Positions 11,178-23,817 of a DNA stretch of 64,000 nt are shown here, piece by piece (within the stretch, counting starts at the first letter, position 1; each line of letters starts with the position of its first letter). The position numbers and the translations under genes were made by a program. Source of the stretch: Toxotes chatareus (lineage: Eukaryota; Chordata; Actinopteri; Toxotidae). The stretch is taken from the NCBI GenBank assembly GCA_016801885.1, contig CM028889.1:27038001-27102000 (forward strand), given 5' to 3'. Below the pieces are notes generated by a model, which was not told the DNA's origin, did not search any database, and saw nothing but the letters and a program-made list of their open reading frames with translations.

Positions 11178-12115
11178 GCGGGAGCTGTGCAGGAAGCAGG
11201 ATGTGTGCCTTCATTTTAGCCCTTACTCATTGTCACCCGAGACAGCGTGGATCAGCAACACCCCAGCCTTTTAGCTGTGCTCCCAGGCCCTTTGCCCTAA
11301 AGGAATCCTCTACCCATCTTACCAGTAACCTGACTTTTATTTCTGCAACCCATACCCAACGCTCAGCCTTCAACCTTGGCTTTTCCCCAAATATGGGTGG
11401 ATACTTGCACTTACTGCACCTGAATCGGGACGCTGAGGACTCCATGACCTTGGACTAAAAAGACTGGAGAATGATCAGCATCCAAGGGGGACTCTTTAGG
11501 AAGAGAAAATTAAATAACACACAAGAGGATGTTGTGACTGAAGTGAGGGAACGAGAAAAAGACTGAGGTTAAAGAGATGCAGGCTTTTCAACTCTGCATA
11601 TTTGTTTAAAAACATTTTGGGGAAAAGCGGGACCTTTTCATTTTTCCTCTTCCTTTTCTATCCTCATTTCCCAACAACATGGTGTTTCCACTTTATATAT
11701 TTTAAGTGTTGTCAAAGGGGAATGTGTTTTTTTTTTTTTTTCTTTGGTGGTATATATATAAAAATATGGGGTTTTAAAAAAAAATCTGTGGCTTTTTGTG
11801 GAAAACAAATCATGAACACTCTCTTGGTGTATTTGTAAAATGACCATGTATGTACAGTATGCATGTAAATGTCGTTGTCCAGGTGTGGCTACAGTACATT
11901 CAACCTCTCCGCTCTCAGCTCCAGTCCTCTCTCCTCCCTCCTCCCCTCGAAACCCGAACCCATGGCAAACAGAAGAAATTTGCTCATAGTAAGTAATGTA
12001 GAGATCATCACCAACATATAAATGCTGAATGAAAGAGAAATTTATTTGTGATATTTTCCGAGACATTTGCTCCAGTATGGTGTATTTAATTAATAAAAAC
12101 ATTGAAGATTTAAAA
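11178..12115 (+). other. lmo4 3' UTR
   Basis: Non-coding part of the last exon, from the stop codon to just after the AATAAA at 12092. It contains a long T tract at about 11728-11741 and a TGCATGTAAATG motif near 11860. The 3' end is inferred from the poly(A) signal followed by a T/GT-rich stretch from about 12141. Confidence 0.65.
12092..12097 (+). terminator. Poly(A) signal of lmo4
   Basis: A canonical AATAAA lies about 915 nt after the stop codon, followed within about 50-90 nt by T- and GT-rich sequence expected of a downstream element. Cleavage probably falls near 12110-12125. Confidence 0.6.
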
Positions 12116-13855
12116 GCCTCTGTAAATTCATTGAAAAGTCAGAGTTAGTTTGTTAAACTTGGTTTTATATTTTGTAACTGTGAGAATTCCAGTTCGCAGA
12201 CTTACAGCTGCATCTCTACAGAAAGCGGGTGTGCTAATGTTGTCACGAGTCCCTTGTTTTTACCAGTGAACCATTTCAGTCACATCTTTATGTAAGTAAT
12301 TACATAATTACTTCAAGATCCCATTAGCCAAGAGCCCAAGAATTTATCTTTCATGAGAAGGGCCTGATCAGTGCATGACTCGCCTCACCACTGGAAATCC
12401 TCTATTGAAGATCCTGCAGCCCTGCCATTACATTTCCAGCCTAGCAATCATCAAGGCGCATGATGAGAGTCTAACTGAAAATGGATAAACATGTATCCTC
12501 TCTTTCTGTTCAAATGACCGTTTGCTATTCATCACTCTAATACCTGACAGAAATAGAGGAAAATGTCCCTTTGAAGATTCAATTACTGCAGAGGGGGAGA
12601 GAGGTGTCTCTCTTTGGCAGGCACAAATTGAATGGGCTATTTGCAGAACAAATTGGTGTTTGAAGTCCTTGCAAGACCTAATAGGTCTGAAGGAGGGACC
12701 CGGTAATGGCTGATGCGCTCGTCTGGGCCCCTCATGAGCCCAGCTGCTGTCGCTGAAACAATGCTGCTGTACAGGAGAAGACTTTCACACAAAAATCAGC
12801 TCAAAAGAGGAAACAGGCCTAAAGAGTAAACAGACCTTTGTGTTTTAAATCGGAATTTTAATGCTGCAAAAACCTCGCAAAGCTGGAGAAACTGATCTGT
12901 TTTGAATGCCAATGTTTCTGAAGCCGTCTCCCAAAGTTTAACTCTACACATTTTGATTCCTAAATGTTTAAACATGAGTCCTACAAGTACTTTTATCTTT
13001 TGTGAATGTTGGAGCATATTGAACCTCTGGTGAATTTTTAGATTTGTTTACAACTCAAGAAAACTACATATATTTGAGCAAAACATAAATAAGTTTACAC
13101 ATGAGCCCACTTACAGTAGGTTCATGTGTATTTAGATCTGTAAACCAGACTGACCTTTTTTACAGATATTTTTACATGTCAAAGCCAGAAAAGCACAAAT
13201 GTAAATAAAGAAATTAATAACGTGAAAATAATTCAGCTGCTTCAGTCTCAGGGTCCTGGTATCGTTCATGTAGGTTCACTGTCACAATATTCAAGTTTCC
13301 GTCCACATTTAGAGCAAATTTTAATCAATAGTAAAAAGTAAATTGAACCATTAAAGTGTTGCAGAAGAGGGCAAACCAAGGTGACATAATTGAAAGAGCT
13401 CCAGTCAAACCTGAAAGAAGTGAAAACTATGTAGAAAATGTGATGGAAACATGACATTCATGGTTGTTTCATGTATTCATTTGAGGAAGGTTACAGTCTC
13501 CTTATCATTCTGATGTTTTCATCCACCATTATTTTTTGTCTCCAGTGGAACAGAAGCTTCACTTATGTTTAAGTCACATGTTTTATGCACATCACGATTT
13601 CTGTTTCCTACTGTTTGTTGCATTTTGTTTTTATTGATTCACCAATTTTTCCACCTCAGCCAAGCACAAAAACTTTTTTGTGATTTTTTTTTAGGTGGGG
13701 CGTGAATTTCAGATGTTTCCACTGAACTTTATGAAACAAGTCAACAGAAACACACCTGGTGTTATAGCATTTTGAGACAGAGCCAATGTTAATGCTGGTA
13801 GCACCTGGGCTTGTTATGACTGGTCAAAATGTCTGCTGTGAAAAGTTGTGTGTGA
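12116..13855. other. lmo4 downstream flank, non-coding
   Basis: No gene seen. The segment 12300-12720 contains clustered TAAT/ATTA cores and long runs of mixed sequence without simple repeats, which makes it a candidate conserved element. From 12730 to 13855 the sequence is AT-rich and featureless, with only short open frames. Confidence 0.5.
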
Positions 13856-13889
13856 AAAATGATGAGTGATGTTAGCCATCCTGAGACAC
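13856..13889 (+). repeat. 34-bp direct repeat, left copy
   Basis: Matches 37004-37037 at 33 of 34 bases, including an identical 26-base core containing GATGTTAGCCATCCTGAGAC. The two copies are in the same orientation about 23.1 kb apart and bracket the satellite array. They may simply be two copies of an unrecognised dispersed repeat. Confidence 0.7.
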
Positions 13890-14492
13890 TCGCTTCTTGC
13901 ACAATATGGCGACCGCTGACGTTAGAACTTGAGTGTGTGGGTCAGTAATTACGGTTAAAACTTCCGGTGATCTAACAGCGACAGCGGAAGACAGCAAGAG
14001 CAAGTTACATTAACAGAGAGATTATTTTATTTACATAGCAGTAGCTATGTAGCTAACATTTAGGTCATTTGTCCTGTAGATGTTTTAGAATTATCAGTTG
14101 TTTTTTTCAATGTTTGACGCTTTTTAGTTGAAAAGCATACGAACAAAACAAAAAAACAAAACAAAACATGGCACCCTGAAAAAGGTGCTAACTTTTCTCA
14201 ACCAGAAGAAACAATTTAATCTAGCGCAGAGAAAGCATAACCTATAGCTATCGGACACTACATTTAGACAGCTGCCAAGTTAGGAATAGTATGAGATTGT
14301 CAGAGGCGGGCCTACCGAATAGTTGTTTGAGTATTTCTTTTGGTTTGTGTTGTAATGTATTGGTTCAGAAAACTAGGGACAAGTAGCGCAACTGCTCACC
14401 AATGGCTGCACTTCATCGTTATGTGCCGTTATGTACCGTTTCATCACGTTACAACAAAGAAGTAAGCTTTCATGCATTCCCTGTTAACGCTG
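13890..14492. other. Left flank of the satellite array, promoter-like motifs
   Basis: Unlike its neighbours, this stretch contains CpGs and, at 13905-13990, motifs typical of housekeeping promoters: a YY1-like AATATGGCGACC, a TGACGT half-CRE and an ETS-type CTTCCGGT. The array begins abruptly at about 14493. No coding frame is supported. The stretch could be the end of a mobile element or a cryptic promoter. Confidence 0.35.
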
Positions 14493-17400
14493 ATGTCATA
14501 AAAATGGTCATAGTATAGTAAGGCGTCAAAGTCGGACAAAAAAGTAATTTTTTAAAACGGCCTCTAAATGTCATAAAAATGGTCATAGTATTGTAAGGCG
14601 TCAAAATGGGACTAAAAAAGTCCAAAAAAAATTTAGCCTCAAAATATCATAAAAGTTATCATAGTATAATAAGACGTTAAAATCGGACAAAAAAAGTCAT
14701 TTTTTAGAACGGCCTCAAAATGTCATAAAAATGGTCATAGTATAGTAAGGCGTCAAAATGGGACAAAAAAAAGTCAAATTTTTTTTTAGCCTCAAAATGT
14801 CATAAAAATGGCCATAGTATAGTAAGGCGTCAAAATGGGACAAAAAAAGTCAACATTTTTTTTAGCTTCAAAGTGTCATGAAAATGGTCATAATATAGTA
14901 AGGCGTCAAAATGGGAAAAAAAAAGTCAAATTTTTTTTAGAGTCAAAATGTCATAAAAATGGTCATAGTATAGTAAGGCGTCAAAATGGGACAAAAAAAG
15001 TAATTTTTTAGAACGGCCTCAAAATGTCATAAAAATGGTCATAGTATAGTAAGGCGTCAAAATGGGACAAAAAAAGTCAACATTTTTTTAGCCTCAAAAT
15101 GTCATAAAAATGGTCATAGTACAGTAAGGCGTCAAAATGGGACAAAAAAGTCAAAAAATTTTTTAGCCTCAAAAATTCATAAAAATGGTCATAGTATAGT
15201 AAGGCGCCAAAATCGGACAAAAAAAGTCATTTTTTAGAACGGCCTCAAAATGTCATAAAAATGGTCATAGTACAGTAAGGCGTCAAAATCGGCCAAAAAA
15301 AGTAACTTTTTTTTTTTTGCCTCAAAATGTCATAAAAATGGTCATAGTATAGTAAGGCGTCAAAATGGGACAAAAAAAGTCAACATTTTTTTTAGCCTCA
15401 AAATGTCATAAAAATGGTCATAGTATAGTAAGGTGTCAAAATGGGACAAAAAAAGTCAAAAATTTTTTTAGACTCAAAATGTCATAAAAATGGTCATAGT
15501 ATACTAAGGCGTCAAAATCGGACGAAAAAAGTCAAAAAAAATTTTTAGCCTCAAAAATTCATAAAAATGGTCATATTATAGTAAGGCGTCAAAATGGGAC
15601 AAAAAAAGTCAAAAATTTTTTTAGCCTCAAAAATTCATAAAAATGGTCATAGTACAGTAAGGCGTCAAAATGGGACAAAAAAGTCAAAAAATTTTTTAGC
15701 CTCAAAAATTCGTAAAAATGGTCATAGTATAGTAAGGCGTCAAAATCGGACAAAAAAAGTCAAAAATTATTTTAGCCTCAAAATGTCATAAAAATGGTCA
15801 TAGTATAGTAAGGCGTCAAAATGGGACAAAAAAAGTCAAATTTTTTTTTAGCCTCAAAATGTCATAAAAATGGTCATAGTATAGTAAGGCGCCAAAATCG
15901 GCCAAAAAAAGTCAAATTTTTTTTTAGCCTCAAAATGTCATAAAAATGATCATAGTATAGTAAGGTGCCAAAATGGGACAAAAAAAGTCAAAAAAAATTT
16001 TTAGCCTCAAAAATTCATAAAAATGGTCTTAGTATAGTAAGGCGTCAAAATGGGACAAAAAAAGTCAAAATTTTTTTTAGAGTCAAAAATTCATTAAAAT
16101 GCTCATAGTATAGTAAGGCGTCAAAATGGGACAAAAAAAGTCAACATTTTTTTTAGCCTCAAAATGTCATAAAAATGGTCATAGTATAGTAAGGCGTCAA
16201 AATGGGACAAAAAAAGTCAAAAATTTTTTTAGACTCAAAATGTCATAAAAATGGTCATAGTATACTAAGGCGTCAAAATCGGACGAAAAAAGTCAAAAAA
16301 ATTTTTAGCCTCAAAAATTCATAAAAATGGTCATATTATAGTAAGGCGTCAAAATGGGACAAAAAAAGTCAAAAAATTTTTTAGCCTGAAAAATTCATAA
16401 AAATGGTCATAGTATAGTAAGGCGCCAAAATCGGACAAAAAAAGTCATTTTTTAGAACGGCCTCTAAATGTCATAAAAATGGTCATAGTACAGTAAGGCG
16501 TCAAAATGGGACAAAAAAGTCAAAAAAATTTTTAGCCTCAAAAATTCGTAAAAATGGTCATAGTATAGTAAGGCGTCAAAATCGGACAAAAAAAGTCAAA
16601 TTTTTTTTTAGCCTCAAAATGTCATAAAAATGGTCATAGTATAGTAAGGCGCCAAAATCGGCCAAAAAAAGTCAAAAATTTTTTAGCCTCATAATGTCAT
16701 AAAAATGATCATAGTATAGTAAGGTGCCAAAATGGGACAAAAAAAGTCAAAAAAATTTTTAGCCTCAAAAATTCATAAAAATGGTCTTAGTATAGTAAGG
16801 CGTCAAAATGGGACAAAAAAAGTCAACATTTTTTTAGCCTCAAAATGTCATAAAAATGGTCATAGTATAGTAAGGTGTCAAAATGGGACAAAAAAAGTCA
16901 AAAATTTTTTTAGACTCAAAATGTCATAAAAATGGTCATAGTATACTAAGGCGTCAAAATCGGACGAAAAAAGTCAAAAAAAATTTTTAGCCTCAAAAAT
17001 TCATAAAAATGGTCATATTATAGTAAGGCGTCAAAATGGGACAAAAAAAGTCAAAATTTTTTTTAGCCTCGAAAATTCATAAAAATGGTCATAGTATAGT
17101 AAGGCGCCAAAATCGGACAAAAAAAGTCATTTTTTAGAACGGCCTCTAAATGTCATAAAAATGGTCATAGTACAATAAGGCGTCAAAATGGGACAAAAAA
17201 GTCAAAAAATTTTTTAGCCTCAAAAATTCGTAAAAATGGTCATAGTATAGTAAGGCGTCAAAATCGGACAAAAAAACTCAAAAATTATTTTAGCCTCAAA
17301 ATGTCATAAAAATGGTCATAGTATAGTAAGGCGTCAAAATGGGACAAAAAAAGTCAAATTTTTTTTTAGCCTCAAAATGTCATAAAAATGGTCATAGTAT

Positions 17401-18427
17401 AGTAAGGCGCCAAAATCGGCCAAAAAAAGTCAAAAAATTTTTTAGCCTCAAAAATTCATAAAAATGGTCTTAGTATAGTAAGGCGTCAAAATGGGACAAA
17501 AAAAGTCAAAAAATTTTTTAGAGTCAAAAATTCATTAAAATGCTCATAGTATAGTAAGGCGCCAAAATGGGACAAAAAAAGTCAACATTTTTTTTAGCCT
17601 CAAAATGTCATAAAAATGGTCATAGTACAGTAAGGCGTCAAAATGGGACAAAAAAGTCAAAAAATTTTTTAGCCTCAAATATTCGTAAAAATGGTCATAG
17701 TATAGTAAGGCGTCAAAATGGGACAAAAAAAGTCAAAAAAAATTTTAGAGTCAAAAATTCATTAAAATGCTCATAGTATAGTAAGGCTTCAAAATGGGAC
17801 AAAAAAAGTCAAAATTTTTTTAGAGTCAAAAATTCATAAAAATGGTCATAGTATAGTAAGGCTTCAAAATGGGACAAAAAAAAGTCAAAATTTTTTTTAA
17901 CCTCAAAAATTCATAAAAATGGTCATAGTATAGTAAGGCGTCAAAATGGGACAAAAAAAGTCAAAATTTTTTAGAGTCAAAAATTCATTAAAATGCTCAT
18001 AGAATAGTAAGGCTTCAAAATGGGACAAAAAAAGACAAATTTTTTTTAGAGTCAAAATGTCATAAAAATGGTCATAGTATAGTAAGGCGTCAAAATGGGA
18101 CAACAAAAGTCATTTTTTAGAACGGCCTCAAAATGTCATAAAAATGGTCATAGTATAGTAAGGCGTCAAAATGGGACAAAAAAAGTCAAAAAAATTTTTT
18201 AGAGTCAAAATGTCATAAAAATGATCATAGTATAGTAAGGCGTGAAAATGGGAAAAAAAAAAGTCAAAATTTTTTTTACCCTCAAAAATTCATAAAAATG
18301 GTCATAGTATAGTAAGGCGTCAAAATGGGACAAAAAAAGTCAAAAAATTTTTTAGCCTCAAAATGTCGTAAAAATGGCCATGGTATAGTAAGGCGTCAAA
18401 ATCGGCCAAAAAAAGTCAAAAAATTTT
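14493..18427. repeat. Satellite block A1
   Basis: Family A units are marked by AAAAATGGTCATAG, GGCGTCAAAATGGGAC and TTTTTTAGCCTC. Variant units carry TTTTTAGAACGGCCTC or TTTAGAGTC. Higher-order repeats are present: rare variants such as GTCATATTATAG recur at 15571, 16331 and 17013 (spacings 760 and 682), about 10 and 9 units apart. The switch to family B is sharp, near 18428. Confidence 0.93.
16160..17520. repeat. Higher-order tandem duplication in block A1
   Basis: Diagnostic variants recur at a constant offset of 681-682: CCTCTAAATG at 16461 and 17143, TAGACTC at about 16232 and 16913, and the ATATTATAG variant at 16331 and 17013. A third, earlier copy lies about 760 upstream. This indicates block duplication of about nine units, not only single-unit slippage. 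Confidence 0.8.
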
Positions 18428-19704
18428 TCGGCCTCAAAATGTCATAAAAAACGTCATAGTATAGTATGCCGTGTTTTTCGGCCAAAAAAAGTCAAAAAAA
18501 TTTTCGACCTCAAAATGTCATAAAAAACGTCATAGTATAGTAAGGCGTCAAAATCGGACAAAAAAAGTCAAATTTTTTTTCGACCTCAAAATGTCATAAA
18601 AAACGTCATAGTATAGTAAGGCTTCAAAATTGGACAAAAAAAGTCAAAAATTTTTTCGACCTCAAAATGTCATAGTATAGTATGGCGTTTTTTTTCGGGG
18701 AAAAAAAGTCAAAAAAATTTTCGGCCTCAAAATGTCATAAAAATCGTCATAGTATAGTATGCCGTTTTTTTCGGCCAAAAAAAGTCTAAATTTTTTTCGG
18801 CCTCAAAATGTCATAAAAAACGTCATAGTATAGTATGCCGTGTTTTTCGGGCAAAAAAAATCAAAAATTTTTTCCACCTCAAGATGTCTTAAAAAAATGT
18901 CATAGTATAATAAGGCGTCAAAATCAGACAAAAAAAGTCAAAAATTTTTTCGACCTCAAAATGTCATAAAAAATGTCATAGTATAGTATGCCGTGTTTTT
19001 CGGCCAAATAAAGTCAAAAAATTTTTCGACCTCAAAATGTCATAAAAAACGTCATAGTATAGTATGGCTTTTTTTTCGGCCAAAAAAAAGTCAAAAATTT
19101 TTTCGGTCTCAAAATGTCGTAAAAAACATCATAGTATAGTAAGGCATCAAAATCGCACAAAAAAAGTCAAAAAAATTTTTCCACCTCAAAATGTCATAAA
19201 AAACATCATAGTATAGTATGGCGTTTTGTTCGGACAAAAAAAGTCAAAATTTTTTTCCACCTCAAAATGTCATAAAAAACGTCATAGTATAGTATGCCGT
19301 GTTCTTCGGGCAAAAAAATTAAAAAAAATTTTTGACCTCAAAATGTCATAAAAAACGTCATAGTATAGTATGCCGTCATTTTCGGGCAAAAAAAGTCAAA
19401 ATTTTTTTCGACCTCAAAATGTCATAAAAAACGTCATAGTATAGTAAGGTATCAAAATCGCCAAAAAAAGTCAAAAAATTTTTCCACCTCAAAATGTCAG
19501 AAAAAACGTCATAGTATAGTATGGCGTTTTTTTCGGCCAAAAAAAGTCAAAAAAATTTTACACCTCAAAATGTCATAAAAAACGTCATAGTATAGTATGC
19601 CGTTTTTTTCGGGCAAAAAAAGTCAAAAATTTTTTCCACCTCAAAATGTCATAAAAAACGTCATAGTATAGTATGGCGTTTTTTTCGGGCAAAAAAAAGT
19701 CAAA

Positions 19705-21640
19705 ATTTTTTTCGGTCTCAAAATGTCGTAAAAAACATCATAGTATAGTAAGGCATCAAAATCGGACAAAGAAAGTCAAAATTTTTTCCACCTCAAAATG
19801 TCATAAAAAACATCATAGTATAGTATGCCGTTTCTTTCAGCCAAAAAGAGTCACAATTTTTTTCGACCTCAAAATGTCATAAAGAAGGTCATAGTATAGT
19901 ATGCCGTTTTTTTCGGCCAAAAAAAAGTCAAAAATTTTTTCGACCTCAAAATGTCATAAAAAACGTCATAGTATAGTAAGGCATCAAAATCGCACAAAAA
20001 AAGTCAAACATTTTTTCCACCTCAAAATGTCATAAAAAACGTCATAGTATAGTGTGCCGTTTTTTTCGGGCAAAAAAAGTCAAAAAATTTTTCCACCTCA
20101 AAATGTCATAAAAAACGTCATAGTATAGTAAGCCGTTTTTTTCGGCCAAAAAGAGTCACAATTTTTTTTGACTTCAAAATGTCATAAAAAAGGTCATAGT
20201 ATAGTATGCCGTTTTTTCCGGCCAAAAAAAAGTCAAAATTTTTTTCGACCTCAAAATGTCATAAAAAGCGTCATAGTATAGTCAGGCATCAAAATCGCAC
20301 AAAAAAAGTCAAAACATTTTTTCCATCTCAAAATGTCATAAAAAACGTCATAGTATAGTATGCCGTGTTTTTCGGCCAAAAAAAGTCAAAAAAATTTTCC
20401 ACCTCAAACTGTCATAAAAAACGTCATAGTATAGTACGGCGTTTTTTTCAGCCAAAAAAAGTCTAAATTTTTTTCGGCCTCAAAATGTCATAAAAAACGT
20501 CATAGTATAGTATGCCGTTTTTTTCGGGCAAAAAAAGTCAAAAATTTTTTCGGCCTCAAAATGTCATAAAAAACGTCATATTATAGTAAGGCACCAAAAT
20601 CGGACAACAAAAGTCAAAATTTTTTCGACCTCAAAATGTCATAAAAAACGTCATAGTATAGCATGCCGTTTTTTTCGGCCAAAAAAAGTCAAAAATTTTT
20701 TCGACCTCAAAATGTCATAAAAAACGTTATAGTATAGTATGCCGTCTTTTTCGGGTAAAAAAAATCAAAATTTTTTTCGACCTCAAAATATCTTAAAAAA
20801 ATGTCATAGTATAATAAGGCGTCAAAATCGGCCAAAAAAAGTCAAAAATTTTTTCAACCTCAAAATGTCATAAAAAACATCATAATATAGTAAGGCGTCA
20901 AAATCGGACAAAAAAAGTCAAATTTTTTTTCGACCTCAAAATGTCATAAAAAACGTCATAGTATAGTATGCCGTTATTTTCGGGAAAAAAAAGTCAAAAT
21001 TTTCTTCGACCTCAAAATGTCATAAATAACGTCATAGTATAGTATGCCCTGTTTTTCGGCCAGATAAAATCAAAAATTTTTTCCACCTCAAAATGTCATA
21101 AAAAACGTCATAGTATAATATGCCGTTTTTTTCGGGCAAAAAAAGTCAAATTTTTTTTCGACCTCAAAATGTCATAAAAAACGTCATAGTATAGTAAGGC
21201 TTCAAAATCGGACAAAAAAAGTCAAAATTTTTTTCCACCTCAAAATGTCATAAAAAACGTCATAGTATAGTATGGCGTTTTTTTCGGCCAAATAAAGTCA
21301 AAATTTTTTCGACCTCAAAATGTCATAAAAAACGTCATAGTATAGTATGGCGTTCTTTTCGGCCAAATAAAGTCAAAATTTTTTTCGACCTCAAAATGTC
21401 ATAAAAAAGGTCATAGTATAGTATGGCGTTTTTTTCGGCCAAAAAAAAGTCAAAATTTTTTTCGGTCTCAAAATGTCGTAAAAAACATCATAGTATAGTA
21501 AGCCGTTTTTTTCGGCCAAAGAGTCACAATTTTTTTCGACCTCAAAATGTCATAAAAAGCGTCATAGTATAGTAAGGCGTCAAAATCACACAAAAAAAGT
21601 CAAAAAAATGTTTCCACCTCAAAATGTCATAAAAAACATC
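19705..21640. repeat. Large segmental duplication in block B, left copy
   Basis: Pairs with about 23818-25935 in the same orientation. Rare variants recur at an identical offset of 4111: AAAGAAGGTC (19881 and 23992), AGTGTGCCGT (20051 and 24162) and GTCAGGCATC (20281 and 24392). The offset then rises to about 4191-4203 after the right copy gains one unit near 24460-24540 (ATAGTACGGC at 20431 and 24622, AGTATGCCCT at 21041 and 25244). Confidence 0.85.
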
Positions 21641-23817
21641 ATAGTATAATATGCCGTTTTTTCGGGCAAAAAAAGTCAAATTTTTTTTCGACCTCAAAAT
21701 GTCATAAAAAACGTCATAGTATAGTATGGCGTCAAAATCGGCCAAAAAAAGTCACAATTTTTTTCGACCTCAAAATGTCATAAAAAACGTCATAGTATAG
21801 TAAGGCTTCAAAATCGGACAAAAAAAGTCAAAATTTTTTTCCACCTCAAAATGTCATAAAAAACGTCATAGTATAGTATGGCGTTTTTTTCGGCCAAATA
21901 AAGTCAAAAATTTTTTCGACCTCAAAATGTCATAAAAAACGTCATAGTATAGTATGGCGTTTTTTTCGGCCAAATAAAGTCAAAATTTTTTTCGACCTCA
22001 AAATGTCATAAAAAACGTCATAGTATAGTATGGCTTTTTTTTCGGCCAAAAAAAAGTCAAAAATTTTTTCGGTGTCAAAATGTCGTAAAAAACATCATAG
22101 TATAGTAAGCCGTTTTTTTCGGCCAAAAAGAGTCACAATTTTTTTCGACCTCAAAATGTCATAAAAAACATCATAGTATAGTAAGGCATCAAAATCGGAC
22201 AAAAAAAGTCAAAAATTTTTTTCCACCACAAAATGTCATAAAAAAACGTCATAGTATAGTATGGCGTTTTTTTCGGCCAAATAAAGTCAAAAATTTTTTC
22301 CACCTCAAAATGTCATAAAAAACGTCATAGTATAGTATGGCGTTTTTTTCGGCCAAATAAAGTCAAAAATTTTTTCGACCTCAAAATGTCATAAAAAACG
22401 TCATAGTATAGTATGGCTTTTTTTTCGGCCAAAAAAAAGTCAAAAATTTTTTCGGCCTCAAAATGTCATAAAAAACGTCATATTATAGTAAGGCGTCAAA
22501 ATCGACCAAAAAAAGTCAACATTTTTTTCAACCTCAAAATGTCATAAAAAACATCATAATATAGTAAGGCATCAAAATCGGACAAAAAAAGTCAAATTTT
22601 TTTTCGACCTCAAAATGTCATAAAAAACGTCATAGTATAGTATGCCGTTATTTTCGGGAAAAAAAAGTCAAAATTTTTTTCCACCTCAAAATGTCATAAA
22701 AAACGTCATAGTATAGTATGCCCTTTTTTTCGGCCAAATAAAATCAAAATTTTTTTCCACCTCAAAATGTCATAAAAAACGTCATAGTATAATATGCCGT
22801 TTTTTTCGGGCAAAAAAAGTCAAATTTTTTTTCGACCTCAAAATGTCATAAAAAACGTCATAGTATAGTATGGCGTCAAAATCGGCCAAAAAAAGTCAAA
22901 ATTTTTTTGACCTCAAAATGTCATAAAAAACATCATAGTATAGTAAGGCTTCAAAATTGGACAAAAAAAGTCAAAATTTTTTTCCACCTCAAAATGTCAT
23001 AAAAAACGTCATAGTATAGTATGGCGTTTTTTTTCGGCCAAATAAAGTCAAAAAAATTTTCGACCTCAAAATGTCATAAAAAACGTCATAGTATAGTATG
23101 CCGTTTTTTTCGGCCAAATAAAGTCAAAATTTTTTTCGACCTCAAAATGTCATAAAAAACGTCATAGTATAGTATGGCTTTTTTTTCGGCCAAAAAAAAG
23201 TCAAAAATTTTTTCGGTCTCAAAATGTCGTAAAAAACATCATAGTATAGTAAGCCGTTTTTTTCGGCCAAAAAGAGTCACAATTTTTTTCGACCTCAAAA
23301 TGTCATAAAAAGCGTCATAGTATAGTAAGGCATCAAAATCGCACAAAAAAAGTCAAAAAAATTTTTCCACCTCAAAATGTCATAAAAAACATCATAGTAT
23401 AGTATAGCGTTTTGTTCGGGCAAAAAAAGTCAAAATTTTTTTCCACCTCAAAATGTCATAAAAAACATCATAGTATAGTATGCCGTTTTTTCGGGCAAAA
23501 AAAGTCAAAAATTTTTTCCGACCTCAAAATGTCATAAAAACGTCATAGTATAGTAGTATGGTTTTTTTTCGACAAAAAAGTCAAAATTTTTTCCACCTCA
23601 AAATGTCATAAAAAACGTCATAGTATAGTATGCCGTTTTTTCGGGCAAAAAAAGTCAAAATTTTTTTCCACCTCAAAATGTCATAAAAAACGTCATAGTA
23701 TAGTATGCCGTCATTTTCGGGCAAAAAAAGTCAAAATTTTTTTCGACCTCAAAATGTCATAAAAAACGTCATAGTATAGTATGGTAAAAAGCGTTTTTTT
23801 GAACAAAAAAGTCAAAA

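Noticed and set aside
10997..11458. 153-codon + strand open frame spanning the lmo4 last exon
   Set aside because: It crosses the intron 4 acceptor and is in a different frame from the Val-Cys-stop ending. It has no domain.
15594..15791. Repeated 60-75-codon open frames in the array with a 25-residue pattern (K-N-G-H-S-I-V-R-R-Q-N-G-T-K-K), for example 15594-15791, 16732-16929 and 33627-33809
   Set aside because: They arise because unit length is near 75 nt. Units of 76 nt shift the frame and end each one, similar frames occur on both strands, and none has a promoter, domain or constant length. They are not a repeat-protein gene.
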